Below are positions 41,848 to 50,544 of a DNA stretch of 64,000 nucleotides, piece after piece. How positions within the stretch are numbered: the stretch's first letter is position 1; each line of letters starts with the position of its first letter. The DNA is taken from assembly GCA_965194655.1 (NCBI GenBank), contig OZ239148.1:1612001-1676000 (forward strand). The letters run 5' to 3'. The position numbers were made by a program, and so were the translations under genes. The notes under the pieces are model-generated. The model was not told the origin of the DNA. It worked only from the letters and a program-made list of their open reading frames with translations, and made no database searches. This DNA comes from Hahnella lacustris (GTDB lineage: Bacteria; Pseudomonadota; Gammaproteobacteria; Burkholderiales; Burkholderiaceae_A).

Positions 41848-43077
41848 TTATGACGAGCTTTCAGGGTCATTGCCCTGGGCCCGTTCTAGGGATTTCACCT
41901 GCACCTGGGCCCGACCATCCTGGGCCCAGAGCTCGAGAGTCGCATTCACTCGCATCTGTTCCACTGAGGTCACGGGGGCCCCCTGCCCGTCCATCGCCAG
42001 AAGGTAGCCCCGCGACAGTACGCCCAGTGGACTCAGTGCCGCCAAGGCCCGACCCGCACCTGCGAGCCGAGCCTCCCATGCGACGAATCCCCGTGCCTGG
42101 AGACGCAGTAACCGCTCCTGCGCGCTCGCGAGTCGCTCAGACTGAGCGCGGAGCTCATGCCGGGGACTGCGCAAGGCTCCCCGAGCACGATCCACACGCT
42201 GCCAGCCATGGTCTAAAACCCTTTGAACACGAGTGCGAAGACGCTCGAAGACGTCTATCAGGTGGTCACGCTCTTGCGTCACCTGGGCCGCAATCCGCTC
42301 TGCGGCAGCCGTGGGGGTGGCCGCTCGGTGATCCGATACCAAATCGGTCAGCGTGATGTCGGTCTCATGTCCCACGCCCGAGACAACGGGTACCTGGCAT
42401 TCCGCGAGGGCGCGCACAAACGCCTCATCGTTAAAGGCCCAGAGGTCCTCGAGGCTCCCCCCTCCCCGAATCACGGCCAATACGTCAAGGCTCGCATGCC
42501 TCACCCTTTCGAGTGCCGCCAAGAGTGCAGCAGGGGCCTCGGCGCCCTGAACCAGACTGGGAAAGACCAACACTTGGATCATCGGGGCACGGGCCCCGAT
42601 GGTGACGAGAAAATCCCGAAGCGCAGCGCCGCTCATCGAGGTCAACACCCCAACGCGGCGAATAGACACCGGCAGGGGTCGCTTACGAGACTCGGCAAAC
42701 AATCCCTCCTCCATCAGGCGGGCGCGCAGGCGAACAAAGAGGGCATAGAGATCGCCCTGACCGGCTGGCTTCAAAGAGAGCAGCCGGAGCTGAAAGTCGC
42801 CCCTTGGCTCATAGAGAGAGGGCTGCGCACGCACCTCGACCTGGAGGCCCTCACGCGGAGCCACGGTCAACCCCGCAGCCTCACGGCGAAAGAGCACCCC
42901 CCGCACACTCGCGCCCGCGTCCTTCAGCGTGAGGTACCAATGTCCACTGCTGGCTTGGGTCACCTGTGAGATCTCGGCTTGAAGCCGCACGAGCGGGAAT
43001 TGTCGCTCCAGCAGGCCCGTCACACGGCGATTGAGCTCAGACACGGAGATCAGGGGCAGGTCTTCAACTGGCTGCAT
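41848..43077 (-). CDS. xseA: Exodeoxyribonuclease VII large subunit
   Basis: 409 aa. An N-terminal OB-fold (about 15-110: VSELNRRVTGLLERQFPLV, then GHWYLTLKDAGASVRGVLF) precedes the catalytic region (VGVLTSMSGAALRDFL, IRGGGSLEDLWAFND, SGVGHETDITLTDLVSD) and a helical region that binds XseB. It degrades single-stranded DNA. The small subunit gene is at 53.4 kb. ATG 43077 is preferred; GTG 43080 and TTG 43095 are in frame upstream. Confidence 0.94.
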   Translation of the reverse strand: MQPVEDLPLISVSELNRRVTGLLERQFPLVRLQAEISQVTQASSGHWYLTLKDAGASVRGVLFRREAAGLTVAPREGLQVEVRAQPSLYEPRGDFQLRLLSLKPAGQGDLYALFVRLRARLMEEGLFAESRKRPLPVSIRRVGVLTSMSGAALRDFLVTIGARAPMIQVLVFPSLVQGAEAPAALLAALERVRHASLDVLAVIRGGGSLEDLWAFNDEAFVRALAECQVPVVSGVGHETDITLTDLVSDHRAATPTAAAERIAAQVTQERDHLIDVFERLRTRVQRVLDHGWQRVDRARGALRSPRHELRAQSERLASAQERLLRLQARGFVAWEARLAGAGRALAALSPLGVLSRGYLLAMDGQGAPVTSVEQMRVNATLELWAQDGRAQVQVKSLERAQGNDPESSS

Positions 43078-43313
43078 CACGCGACTTCTCCACAACCCGC
43101 TCGGAGACTTAACGCCAGGGCGTCAAACACTGAACCGCCTGGCTTGGCGAAGGGAAAAACCATGAAAACCCCAGTAAATATTTCCAAGTAATTGAAAAAA
43201 ATGAATAAATCAAAGGGCACGTTTCCAGTTTCACCCCGGCCACGGTCGAGGCCCACACCCTCATAATAGTGAAACCCTCACCCGTCCTCATCCGTACCCG
43301 CGCGAAATCCTTC
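43078..43313. other. Divergent xseA / lpxK control region
   Basis: 236 bp with an AT-rich core (about 43150-43215) unlike the GC-rich surroundings. CATAAT at 43262-43267 is a likely -10 box for lpxK. A nine-codon reading frame (MKTPVNISK, 43161-43190) follows AAGGGA but has no other support. No hairpin terminator is visible. Confidence 0.4.
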
Positions 43314-44480
43314 ATGTCCACAGACTTATCCACACCCCCCCAACGGCGCGGAGCGCTCGCTGCTTGGCTGTGGAAAAACTGGTTCCCGACCGCCGGGGAG
43401 GCAAACCAAGGCATGCAACTGGGTCGGCTCCTGCTGGGACCATTCGGTCAGCTTGTTGCGGCCAACGCACGTCGAAGACAGAGGAAACAGCAAGACGCCC
43501 CTCAACTCCGCATTCCGGTGATCGCCGTCGGAAATGTCCTGCTGGGTGGCGCAGGAAAGACCCCAGCCTGTCTCGGCCTCTTACAGGCCCTCCAAGCCAA
43601 GGGATTGAGAGCCGGGCTGATCAGTCGAGGCTACGGCCTTAAGCCAGAGCTCAAGTCCAGCGATCAACCCCGGGTGCTCCTGCCAGATGCATCGGCAAAC
43701 CCTGACTGGATCGGTGACGAGCCCTGGCTCATCCATCACCGCGCCGGCGTACCGGTGGCCATTCACCCCGATCGACATCAAGCGGGCCGGGCCCTCTTGT
43801 CGCATTGCCCAGACCTCGAGGTCGTGGTCTTGGATGATGGGCTCTCTCAGACCTCGCTCAGGCCTCAGATTCGAGTGCTGTTGCTCGATGACCGCCTGCT
43901 CGGGAATGGGCTCTGCCTGCCTGCTGGGCCGAATCGGTTCGCATGGCCTCCCCTGCACTTCGCACAGCCAGACCTGGTGCTCATCAAGGGCACACCGAAT
44001 GCAGAAAGCCTGTCTGTGCTGCTCAGTAGCCTTCACCCCCGCCCCCCAGTGGCGGGACTCTCCATGCGGCCATCCCAATGGGTTGGGCTTCAAGAGCACC
44101 AATCCCTGAGCAGTCTGCGTGCGCAGATTCAAGGCCACCCTTCCCCCACCGTGTGGGCGGTTGCCGGTATTGCAGAGCCTCATCGCTTCTTTGATGACCT
44201 TCGGGCTCAAGGCCTGCCTCTCACCCAATGCATCGCTCTGGACGATCATGCGTTCAATCCGTGGGGCACGCTCGAACGCATCAGAGGCTCGCAAGACTGG
44301 CCAGATTTCATCCTGACCACCGAGAAAGACTTTGGAAAGTTTCAATCCAGCCACTCCACGCGAGCGGATTTCCCTTGGGCTCGGCTCTGGGCGCTGCAGC
44401 TCGACCACAGTCTTCCGCCCGAATGGACCCAGCACCTCATCGCGCGACTACAATGCAGAGATGGACTCCAAAGTGCGTGA
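43314..44480 (+). CDS. lpxK: Tetraacyldisaccharide 4'-kinase
   Basis: 388 aa, slightly longer than E. coli LpxK (328) because of an N-terminal extension and inserts. It phosphorylates the lipid A disaccharide at the inner membrane. A P-loop is present as VGNVLLGGAGKTP near residue 85; further family blocks are ISRGYG and DEPWLIHHR. VVLDDGLSQ corresponds to the catalytic acidic motif. ATG 43314 is preferred over GTG 43269 because the CATAAT box predicts transcription from about 43274. The 3' end overlaps ycaR by 20 nt. Confidence 0.93.
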   Translation: MSTDLSTPPQRRGALAAWLWKNWFPTAGEANQGMQLGRLLLGPFGQLVAANARRRQRKQQDAPQLRIPVIAVGNVLLGGAGKTPACLGLLQALQAKGLRAGLISRGYGLKPELKSSDQPRVLLPDASANPDWIGDEPWLIHHRAGVPVAIHPDRHQAGRALLSHCPDLEVVVLDDGLSQTSLRPQIRVLLLDDRLLGNGLCLPAGPNRFAWPPLHFAQPDLVLIKGTPNAESLSVLLSSLHPRPPVAGLSMRPSQWVGLQEHQSLSSLRAQIQGHPSPTVWAVAGIAEPHRFFDDLRAQGLPLTQCIALDDHAFNPWGTLERIRGSQDWPDFILTTEKDFGKFQSSHSTRADFPWARLWALQLDHSLPPEWTQHLIARLQCRDGLQSA

Positions 44481-44658
44481 CATCCTCGCATGCCCTCAGT
44501 GCCACGGCACGCTCGCGCTGGCGCCTGGAGGCGCCATGTTGATCTGCTCTACAGAACGGCTGGGCTACCCCATCGTGGACGGCATTCCGCACCTTCTCGT
44601 CCAGGAGGCGCTCCACCTTCCCGACATCACCATCGCCCCCATCGCCGAAGATCGTTGA
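44461..44658 (+). CDS. ycaR: Trm112 family protein (YcaR/UPF0434)
   Basis: 65 aa. Zinc-ribbon-like Trm112 domain with ILACPQCHGTLAL and the YPIVDGIPHLL block. Members act as small partners of methyltransferases in eukaryotes; the bacterial role is unclear. It lies between lpxK and kdsB as in most proteobacteria, overlapping both. Confidence 0.92.
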   Translation: MDSKVRDILACPQCHGTLALAPGGAMLICSTERLGYPIVDGIPHLLVQEALHLPDITIAPIAEDR

Positions 44659-45440
44659 GCTGCTCTCCCTCACCAGACTTCTGGGTCCTCATTCCCGCCC
44701 GAAGATCCTCGTCTAGGCTGCCAGACAAACCCCTGGCGGACCTTGCTGGTCGGCCCATGATTGTTCGAGTCGCAGAGCGTGCAGCCCTCGCTGGGGCCAG
44801 TCGCATTGCGATCGCAACCGATGACGCCGAGATTGCCACGGTCGTTCAAGAGGCTGGCTTCGATGCGGTCATGACCTCCCGGCTGCATCAGAGCGGGACG
44901 GATCGACTCGCGGAGGCCTGCAGACAGCTCCAGGCCCGCGACGATCAGATCGTGGTGAACCTTCAAGGGGATGAGCCGCTCATGCCGCCCGAGACGCTTG
45001 GTCAGATTGCCCTGGCGCTCTCGACGCGAACCTGGGCCTCAGTGGCTACGGCGGTCACCCCCATTCACTCGCGAGAAGAATTCCTGAATCCCAATGCAGT
45101 CAAGGCCATTGTGGGTGATGGAGGCCGGGCCCTCTACTTTTCTCGAGCGCCCGTGCCCTACTTCCGAACCCCTCAACTCAGGCAGCCAGGGCCATTGCCA
45201 GAGCATCCTTCCGCCTATCGACACCTCGGTCTGTATGGCTTCCGAGCCGGTCTGCTTGCGCCCTTTGTGCATTGGGGTCCCAGTGCGCTGGAGCAATGCG
45301 AACAACTCGAGCAGCTGCGTTGGCTCGAACACGGTCATGCCATCTGCGCCATCGTACTGCAGACACCGCCACCCGCAGGAGTGGACACGCCGGAAGACCT
45401 CGCAAGGGTTCGCGCCGCCTGGACCGACCTCGCCCTATAA
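44655..45440 (+). CDS. kdsB: 3-deoxy-manno-octulosonate cytidylyltransferase
   Basis: 261 aa. It activates KDO with CTP for lipopolysaccharide synthesis. Motifs: LIPARRSSSRLPDKPLADL at the nucleotide site, NLQGDEPLMPP, and YLHLGLYGFR-like RHLGLYGFRAG. The start is TTG 44655, overlapping the ycaR stop as TTGA; no ATG or GTG lies near the conserved N-terminus. Its stop overlaps the TATAAT proposed for adk. Confidence 0.93.
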   Translation: MSCSPSPDFWVLIPARRSSSRLPDKPLADLAGRPMIVRVAERAALAGASRIAIATDDAEIATVVQEAGFDAVMTSRLHQSGTDRLAEACRQLQARDDQIVVNLQGDEPLMPPETLGQIALALSTRTWASVATAVTPIHSREEFLNPNAVKAIVGDGGRALYFSRAPVPYFRTPQLRQPGPLPEHPSAYRHLGLYGFRAGLLAPFVHWGPSALEQCEQLEQLRWLEHGHAICAIVLQTPPPAGVDTPEDLARVRAAWTDLAL

Positions 45441-45441
45441 T
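45436..45441 (+). promoter_or_regulatory. -10 box for adk
   Basis: A perfect TATAAT overlaps the kdsB stop codon and predicts a leader of about 26 nt that contains the adk ribosome site (GGAG). No clear -35. Confidence 0.45.
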
Positions 45442-45473
45442 TGCGGCAAAACCATGACAACGGAGACTTCAGC

Positions 45474-46151
45474 ATGCGCATGATTCTGCTCGGCCCGCCT
45501 GGCGCTGGAAAGGGAACCCAAGCCACTTTCATTAAAGAAAAATTTGGCATTCCCCAAATCTCAACAGGCGACATGCTGCGTGCTGCCGTTCGAGCGGGAA
45601 CGCCACTTGGCGTCGAGGCCAAGAAGGTGATGGATTCGGGCGGTCTGGTCAGCGATGAGATCATCATCAATCTCGTCAAGGAGCGACTCACCGAGCCCGA
45701 CTGCCAATCTGGTTATCTCTTTGATGGATTTCCGCGCACCATCCCGCAAGCAGAGGCCATGAAGCAGGCTCGAGTCACCATCAGTGTCGTGCTTGAGATT
45801 CAAGTCCCCGACCAAGACATCATTGACCGGATGAGCGGAAGACGAGTCCACGTGGCCAGTGGCCGGACCTATCATGTTCGCTTCAATCCCCCCAAACAAG
45901 AGGGCTTAGACGACCTCACAGGGGAGGCCCTCATCCAGCGAGACGACGATCGAGAGGAAACGGTCCGCAAGCGCTTAGACATCTACCACGCCCAGACCAA
46001 GCCCCTGGTGAAGTTCTACAGCGACTGGCAAGCCTCGGGCGATGCCTCCGCGCCCAGAGTCGTCACCATCTCTGGCGTCGGTGCGGTGGAGGCCATCACG
46101 CAACGGGTCATGGACGCGCTCCGCAAAGGCAGCGTGCCTTACTCTGAGTAA
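45474..46151 (+). CDS. adk: Adenylate kinase
   Basis: 225 aa, long-lid form. It interconverts ATP + AMP and 2 ADP. P-loop GPPGAGKGTQ at residues 7-16, AMP site STGDMLR and DGFPRT, and lid GRRVHVASGRTYHVRFNPP without zinc cysteines. ATG 45474 has GGAG 8 nt upstream. The tail overlaps the convergent DUF3579 gene by 13 bp. Confidence 0.96.
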   Translation: MRMILLGPPGAGKGTQATFIKEKFGIPQISTGDMLRAAVRAGTPLGVEAKKVMDSGGLVSDEIIINLVKERLTEPDCQSGYLFDGFPRTIPQAEAMKQARVTISVVLEIQVPDQDIIDRMSGRRVHVASGRTYHVRFNPPKQEGLDDLTGEALIQRDDDREETVRKRLDIYHAQTKPLVKFYSDWQASGDASAPRVVTISGVGAVEAITQRVMDALRKGSVPYSE

Positions 46152-46462
46152 GGCTCCATCACCAGCTGGTTGTCACGAGCGAAGCCACAGACGAACTCCC
46201 AGGCCATGGGCTCCAGTGCGCGCATGGCGGAATCCACGATGACGCACTTGACACCCTCGCGCACCACGGGCTGCGCGTAGGGGGAAAAGCCATGCACCAT
46301 GAGAGGGCTGCCCGAGGCACGGTAACCCGGGCGATACGGCGCCAAGACTCCCGCCAACCGCTCTGCCCAGTCGCTTGGGCGAAAAGTCTTGCCCGACACG
46401 GTCAGTCCACGAATGATGAACTTGCGGGCCAGATCGGTTGTTGTTGGGGCGTCCTGCGACAT
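46139..46462 (-). CDS. DUF3579 domain protein
   Basis: 107 aa, the usual length of the family, which is found mainly in betaproteobacteria near argD/argF. It contains KFIIRGLTVSGKTFRPSDWAERLAGVL (read in parts) and KCVIVDSAMRALEP. No function is established. It is divergent from argD with 69 bp between. Confidence 0.85.
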   Translation of the reverse strand: MSQDAPTTTDLARKFIIRGLTVSGKTFRPSDWAERLAGVLAPYRPGYRASGSPLMVHGFSPYAQPVVREGVKCVIVDSAMRALEPMAWEFVCGFARDNQLVMEPYSE

Positions 46463-46466
46463 GAAT

Positions 46467-46482
46467 GCTTTCAGAAGAAAGC
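46467..46482. promoter_or_regulatory. Dyad in the DUF3579 / argD divergent region
   Basis: GCTTTC-AGAA-GAAAGC is a perfect 6-bp dyad with a 4-bp spacer, next to TATTCT/TAGAAT boxes (46485-46491) that could serve either direction. It does not match the E. coli ArgR box well. Confidence 0.3.
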
Positions 46483-46531
46483 GGTATTCTAACGGCTCGC
46501 ATCCCTTCCCTCTGTCTTCATTTGGTCATCC

Positions 46532-47743
46532 ATGAAAACAACAGCCTCTGCCGTCATGCCGACTTATTCTCGACTCCCCGTCGCGTTGGTGCGAGGCTCC
46601 GGCTCGTGGGTTTGGGACGATGAAGGGCGTCAGTATCTGGATGCGCTCTCGGGCATCGCGGTCAACACGCTCGGCCATGCGCACCCGCGTCTCGTCGAGG
46701 CACTGCAGAAGCAGGTCGCCACGCTGATCCACGCGTCGAACCTCTACCAAGCGCCCCTCCAAGAAGAACTCGCCGAGGCCTTGACCCAACGTTCGGGCAT
46801 GACCAATGCGTTTTTCTGCAACTCGGGCCTGGAGGCGAATGAAGCTGCCATCAAGCTCGCTCGTAAGCATGGGCATCGACTTGGGTTTGAACGACCCGAA
46901 GTGCTTGTATTCGAGAAGGCCTTTCATGGCCGTTCTCTTGCCACGCTCTCGGCCACTGGCAACAAGAAAGTTCAGATTGGTTTTGAACCCCTGGTCGAGG
47001 GCTTTGTGCGCGCCCCCATGAATGACCTGAAGGCCGTGCAGGAGGCGCTCGACCAGCACCCTCACATCAGCGCCATCTTCATTGAGACCATTCAAGGGGA
47101 AGGGGGCATTCAGCCTGCCCGCATCGAGTTCTTGAAGGCGCTCAGAGACCTCTGTACCGAGCGGAACATTCTGCTCATGCTGGATGAGGTCCAGTGCGGA
47201 ATCGGAAGAACTGGGAAATGGTTTGCCCACCAATGGGCAGAGGTCGTGCCCGATGTCATGCCCTTGGCGAAGGGCCTCGGCTCAGGGGTTCCGATTGGCG
47301 CTGTATTGGCTCATGGTCTCGCGGCCGATCTCTTCCAACCAGGCAATCACGGAACCACGTTTGGGGGAAATCCTCTGGCCATGCGCGCCGCGCTGACCAC
47401 CATCGAGGTCATCGAATCGGACGGACTCATGGAGAACGCAAAGTCTCAAGGAGAGAGACTGATGCAAGAGCTCCGGACCACATTCGCCGAGTCTTCGGGC
47501 GTGATCGAGGTCCGCGGGGCTGGGCTCATGATTGGGGTGGAACTGGCACATGCCTGCGGATCTCTGCCCACGGAGGGACTACAGGCTGGTCTGCTGTTCA
47601 ATGTCACCGCCGAACAAGTGGTCCGACTCCTACCACCCCTCACCTTCTCGAGTGAAGAGGTGCAGACCTGCCTGGAGCGGCTCATCCCCCTCATTCACAC
47701 GTCTATCGAGCGACATCGCTCTGAAAGCGCGCAGGCCGCCTGA
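46532..47743 (+). CDS. argD: Acetylornithine transaminase
   Basis: 403 aa, class III PLP aminotransferase. It makes N-acetylornithine in arginine synthesis and may also act on succinyl-diaminopimelate. Motifs: ALSGIAVNTLGHAHP, FCNSGLEANEAAIKLAR, LMLDEVQCGIGRTGKW, and LAKGLGSGVPIGA holding the PLP lysine. It precedes argF by 20 bp. Confidence 0.93.
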   Translation: MKTTASAVMPTYSRLPVALVRGSGSWVWDDEGRQYLDALSGIAVNTLGHAHPRLVEALQKQVATLIHASNLYQAPLQEELAEALTQRSGMTNAFFCNSGLEANEAAIKLARKHGHRLGFERPEVLVFEKAFHGRSLATLSATGNKKVQIGFEPLVEGFVRAPMNDLKAVQEALDQHPHISAIFIETIQGEGGIQPARIEFLKALRDLCTERNILLMLDEVQCGIGRTGKWFAHQWAEVVPDVMPLAKGLGSGVPIGAVLAHGLAADLFQPGNHGTTFGGNPLAMRAALTTIEVIESDGLMENAKSQGERLMQELRTTFAESSGVIEVRGAGLMIGVELAHACGSLPTEGLQAGLLFNVTAEQVVRLLPPLTFSSEEVQTCLERLIPLIHTSIERHRSESAQAA

Positions 47744-47763
47744 ACGGTTGCGCGACCATCATC

Positions 47764-48714
47764 ATGAATGCCTCTTCCGCAGTCCCCCACGGGATACAAC
47801 ATTTCCTTCAGTTCAACGACTTAGATCGCGACACGCTGCTTTATCTCTTTGACCGCGCGCGTCTCATCAAGGACCGTTTCAAGCGTTACGTGCGGCATAT
47901 GCCGCTTCAAGACAGAACGCTGGTCATGGTGTTTGAGAAGGCCTCTACCCGGACCCGCCTCTCCTTCGAAGCAGGGATGCATCAACTGGGGGGAGCGGCC
48001 ATTTATCTGAATACGCGAGACACCCAGTTGGGTCGCGGCGAGCCTGTTGAGGACGCAGCGCAGGTGATTTCCCGCATGTGCGACCTGGTCATGATCAGAA
48101 CCTACGAGCAGGCCATTATCGAGCGCTTTGCGGCCTACTCGCGAGTGCCGGTCATCAATGGGCTGACCAATGAGTACCACCCCTGCCAGATCCTGGCTGA
48201 CATCCTCACCTTCATCGAGCATCGCGGAAGCATCGAGGGCAAAACAGTGGCCTGGATTGGAGACTCTAACAACGTGTGCAACACCTGGTTACAGGCCGCT
48301 GAGATCCTGAATTTCAAGGTACACGTCTCCACCCCCCCAGGCTATGAAGTAGAGCCGGAGCGTGCGGGGCTGCATCGCAACGGACACTTCGAGCAGTTTG
48401 CAGACCCCATGGAAGCCACTCGGGGGGCCGATCTCGTGACCACCGATGTCTGGACGAGCATGGGTTTTGAAGCCGAAAACGAGGCCCGTAAGAAGGCGTT
48501 CGAGCACTGGTGTGTCGATGCCGAGATGATGTCTCACGCGAAGCCAGACGCGCTCTTCATGCACTGCCTACCTGCACACCGAGGGGAGGAAGTCACCTCA
48601 GAGGTGATTGATGGGCCTCAGTCGGTGGTCTGGGATGAAGCAGAGAATCGCCTCCATATACAAAAGGCCCTCATGGAGTATCTCCTGCTCGGGCAGACGC
48701 ACGACGACGCGTGA
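47764..48714 (+). CDS. argF: Ornithine carbamoyltransferase
   Basis: 316 aa. It forms citrulline from ornithine and carbamoyl phosphate. The carbamoyl-phosphate loop FEKASTRTRLSFE, the ornithine-binding DVWTSMGFE and the HCLPAHRGEEV motif are all present. The stop overlaps the GTG of the GNAT gene. It lies directly after argD, so both probably share a transcript. Confidence 0.96.
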   Translation: MNASSAVPHGIQHFLQFNDLDRDTLLYLFDRARLIKDRFKRYVRHMPLQDRTLVMVFEKASTRTRLSFEAGMHQLGGAAIYLNTRDTQLGRGEPVEDAAQVISRMCDLVMIRTYEQAIIERFAAYSRVPVINGLTNEYHPCQILADILTFIEHRGSIEGKTVAWIGDSNNVCNTWLQAAEILNFKVHVSTPPGYEVEPERAGLHRNGHFEQFADPMEATRGADLVTTDVWTSMGFEAENEARKKAFEHWCVDAEMMSHAKPDALFMHCLPAHRGEEVTSEVIDGPQSVVWDEAENRLHIQKALMEYLLLGQTHDDA

Positions 48715-49199
48715 CCCTCCGTATCCAAGCCATCGATCTGGACCATGCCTGCGATACGGAGGCGCTTGTAGACCTCCTCGATCTCTACGCGCGAGGTCCA
48801 ACCGGAAAAGGTGAGGGCCTGAGCGCGGAGGTCAAGCATTCGCTGCCCACGGTCTTGAGGGGTATGCCCCATTATCGAGGCTGGATCGCTCGCCGAGGAG
48901 ACCTTCCCGTGGGCTTACTCAATGCTTTTATTGGGCTCTCCACCTTCCGCGCACAGCGCTTGATGAATGTTCACGACCTCTGTGTGAGACCGGGTCTTGA
49001 GCGCCAGGGCATCGGCTCGCAGCTACTTGCGTCTGCGGAGGCATGGGCCCGATCGGAGGGCCTCTGTAAGCTCACGCTCGAGGTGCTCGAACATCACACC
49101 AGCGCCGTTTCTGCCTATGAACGAGCGGGGTTTCGCGCCTATCAATTGGCGCCCGAGCTCGGGCGCGCGATATTCTTTGAAAAAATCCTTCACAGCTGA
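48711..49199 (+). CDS. GNAT family N-acetyltransferase
   Basis: 162 aa. A GNAT fold with the acetyl-CoA loop VRPGLERQGIGSQLL near residue 95 and the C-terminal EVLEHHTSAVSAYERAGF. Substrate unknown. The start is GTG 48711, overlapping the argF stop, so it is coupled to arginine genes, though nothing shows that it acts in that pathway. Confidence 0.85.
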   Translation: MTLRIQAIDLDHACDTEALVDLLDLYARGPTGKGEGLSAEVKHSLPTVLRGMPHYRGWIARRGDLPVGLLNAFIGLSTFRAQRLMNVHDLCVRPGLERQGIGSQLLASAEAWARSEGLCKLTLEVLEHHTSAVSAYERAGFRAYQLAPELGRAIFFEKILHS

Positions 49200-49215
49200 G
49201 CTCCAGGAGACTCCC

Positions 49216-49701
49216 ATGCCCTCATTTGATGCAACCCTCGAAGCAGACATGACCGAAGTGCGCAACGCGGTTGACCAGGCCAGCAAAGAGATTGGCAATC
49301 GGTTCGACTTCAAGGGGTCCAGCGCTGAAGTTCAACTCAAGGAGCGCGAGCTCACCTGCCTGGCTGACAGTGAGTTTCAGTTAGGTCAGGTCCGCGAGGT
49401 GCTCATCGGGAAGTGTGCAAAACGAGGCGTCGATGTCCGCTTTCTCGATCATGGCGACATTCAGAAGATCGGCGGCGACAAGCTCAAACAGATCCTCACC
49501 ATTCGCCATGGCATCGCAGGTGACGACGCCAAACGCATTGTTCGCATCATCAAGGACAGTAAAATGAAGGTTCAGGCATCCATCCAAGGCGATGCCGTGC
49601 GCGTGACCGGGGCCAAGCGAGACGACCTCCAAGGGGTGATTGCCCTGTTGAAAAAGGAGGTCGACGACCTCCCCCTTGCCTATGGGAATTTCAGGGACTA
49701 A
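49216..49701 (+). CDS. yajQ: YajQ family nucleotide-binding protein
   Basis: 161 aa, standard YajQ length. Two ferredoxin-like halves, with the family opening MPSFDATLEADMTEVRNAVD and the block NRFDFKGSSAEVQL. Relatives bind cyclic di-GMP or nucleotides and regulate transcription. ATG 49216 fits the conserved N-terminus and follows CAGGAG. It ends exactly where the convergent folE2 ends. Confidence 0.93.
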   Translation: MPSFDATLEADMTEVRNAVDQASKEIGNRFDFKGSSAEVQLKERELTCLADSEFQLGQVREVLIGKCAKRGVDVRFLDHGDIQKIGGDKLKQILTIRHGIAGDDAKRIVRIIKDSKMKVQASIQGDAVRVTGAKRDDLQGVIALLKKEVDDLPLAYGNFRD

Positions 49702-50544
49702 CTAGACAGCGATCCGTGCCCAGGCGGAGTGGTTGTGGATGCTCTCAAAGTTCTCGGCCTCCACCTCAAAGCCGATGACCCCGGGAAGCGCCCTCACTGA
49801 AATCGCGACATCGCGCACGAGGTCTTCCACGAACTTGGCGTTGTCGTAAGCGCGTTCGGTGACATATTTCTCATCCGGTCGTTTGAGCAGACCCCAGAGT
49901 TCGCACGACGCCTGAGCCTCTACCGTCCGAATCAGACTTGCCACGCAGAGCTTGGCGGGTTGAGGCCCCAGTCGGACCCGCACCGTCACCTCAGAGCGTT
50001 GATTGTGAGCACCGTAATCGGAGATCTCTTTCGAACAGGGGCATAGGCTCTTGACCGGCACTCTCACCATCAAGACTGTATCGGGTGAATCTCCGCCTGC
50101 GGTGGCCTCGAATCCGACGGTGTAGTCCATCAGACTCTTCACACCACTGACCGGCGCAGCCTTCTCGATGAAGAATGGGGCCTCAAGCTGAAGGGTTCCC
50201 TCCTGGGCCTCAAGCAGCTTTAGCATGTCTCTGGCGAGAGACTGTGCAGTATCCGCGCTGAGTTCAATGCCATCGCGGCTCATGGTCTCCAGAAGGGCCA
50301 CGAATCGCGACATATGGGTTCCCTTCTGGTCCGCAGGCAAGGCCACTGCAAGACTAAAGGTGGCGACCGAGGGAATGGGCTTCTTGCCTTGACCCGCCCG
50401 AAGCAGCACGGGATGACGAAGGCGGCGAACACCGACACGATCGATGGGAAGATTACGGAGGTCCCGATGCCCCTGGACATCGGGCATGGACGTGGGGGAC
50501 TGTCCTGCATCTGTCAGCAGGCTGGATTCAGTGGGACGATTCAT
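49702..50544 (-). CDS. folE2: GTP cyclohydrolase FolE2 (type IB)
   Basis: 280 aa, COG1469 family. It converts GTP to dihydroneopterin triphosphate for folate synthesis; the type IB enzyme does not depend strictly on zinc. The conserved CPCSKEIS segment, ATAGGDSPDTVLMVRVPV and HNQRSEV are present. It begins in a 4-nt overlap with dxs and abuts yajQ at its 3' end with no gap. Confidence 0.92.
   Translation of the reverse strand: MNRPTESSLLTDAGQSPTSMPDVQGHRDLRNLPIDRVGVRRLRHPVLLRAGQGKKPIPSVATFSLAVALPADQKGTHMSRFVALLETMSRDGIELSADTAQSLARDMLKLLEAQEGTLQLEAPFFIEKAAPVSGVKSLMDYTVGFEATAGGDSPDTVLMVRVPVKSLCPCSKEISDYGAHNQRSEVTVRVRLGPQPAKLCVASLIRTVEAQASCELWGLLKRPDEKYVTERAYDNAKFVEDLVRDVAISVRALPGVIGFEVEAENFESIHNHSAWARIAV

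Noticed and set aside
43161..43190. Nine-codon leader peptide frame MKTPVNISK with AAGGGA upstream
   Set aside because: It is too short to support alone, with no run of regulatory codons and no attenuator hairpins after it.
43086..43377. Replication origin at the xseA/lpxK gap
   Set aside because: Only one perfect DnaA box, and two of the three boxes lie in coding sequence. dnaA, dnaN, gyrB, parAB and gidA are all absent from the window.
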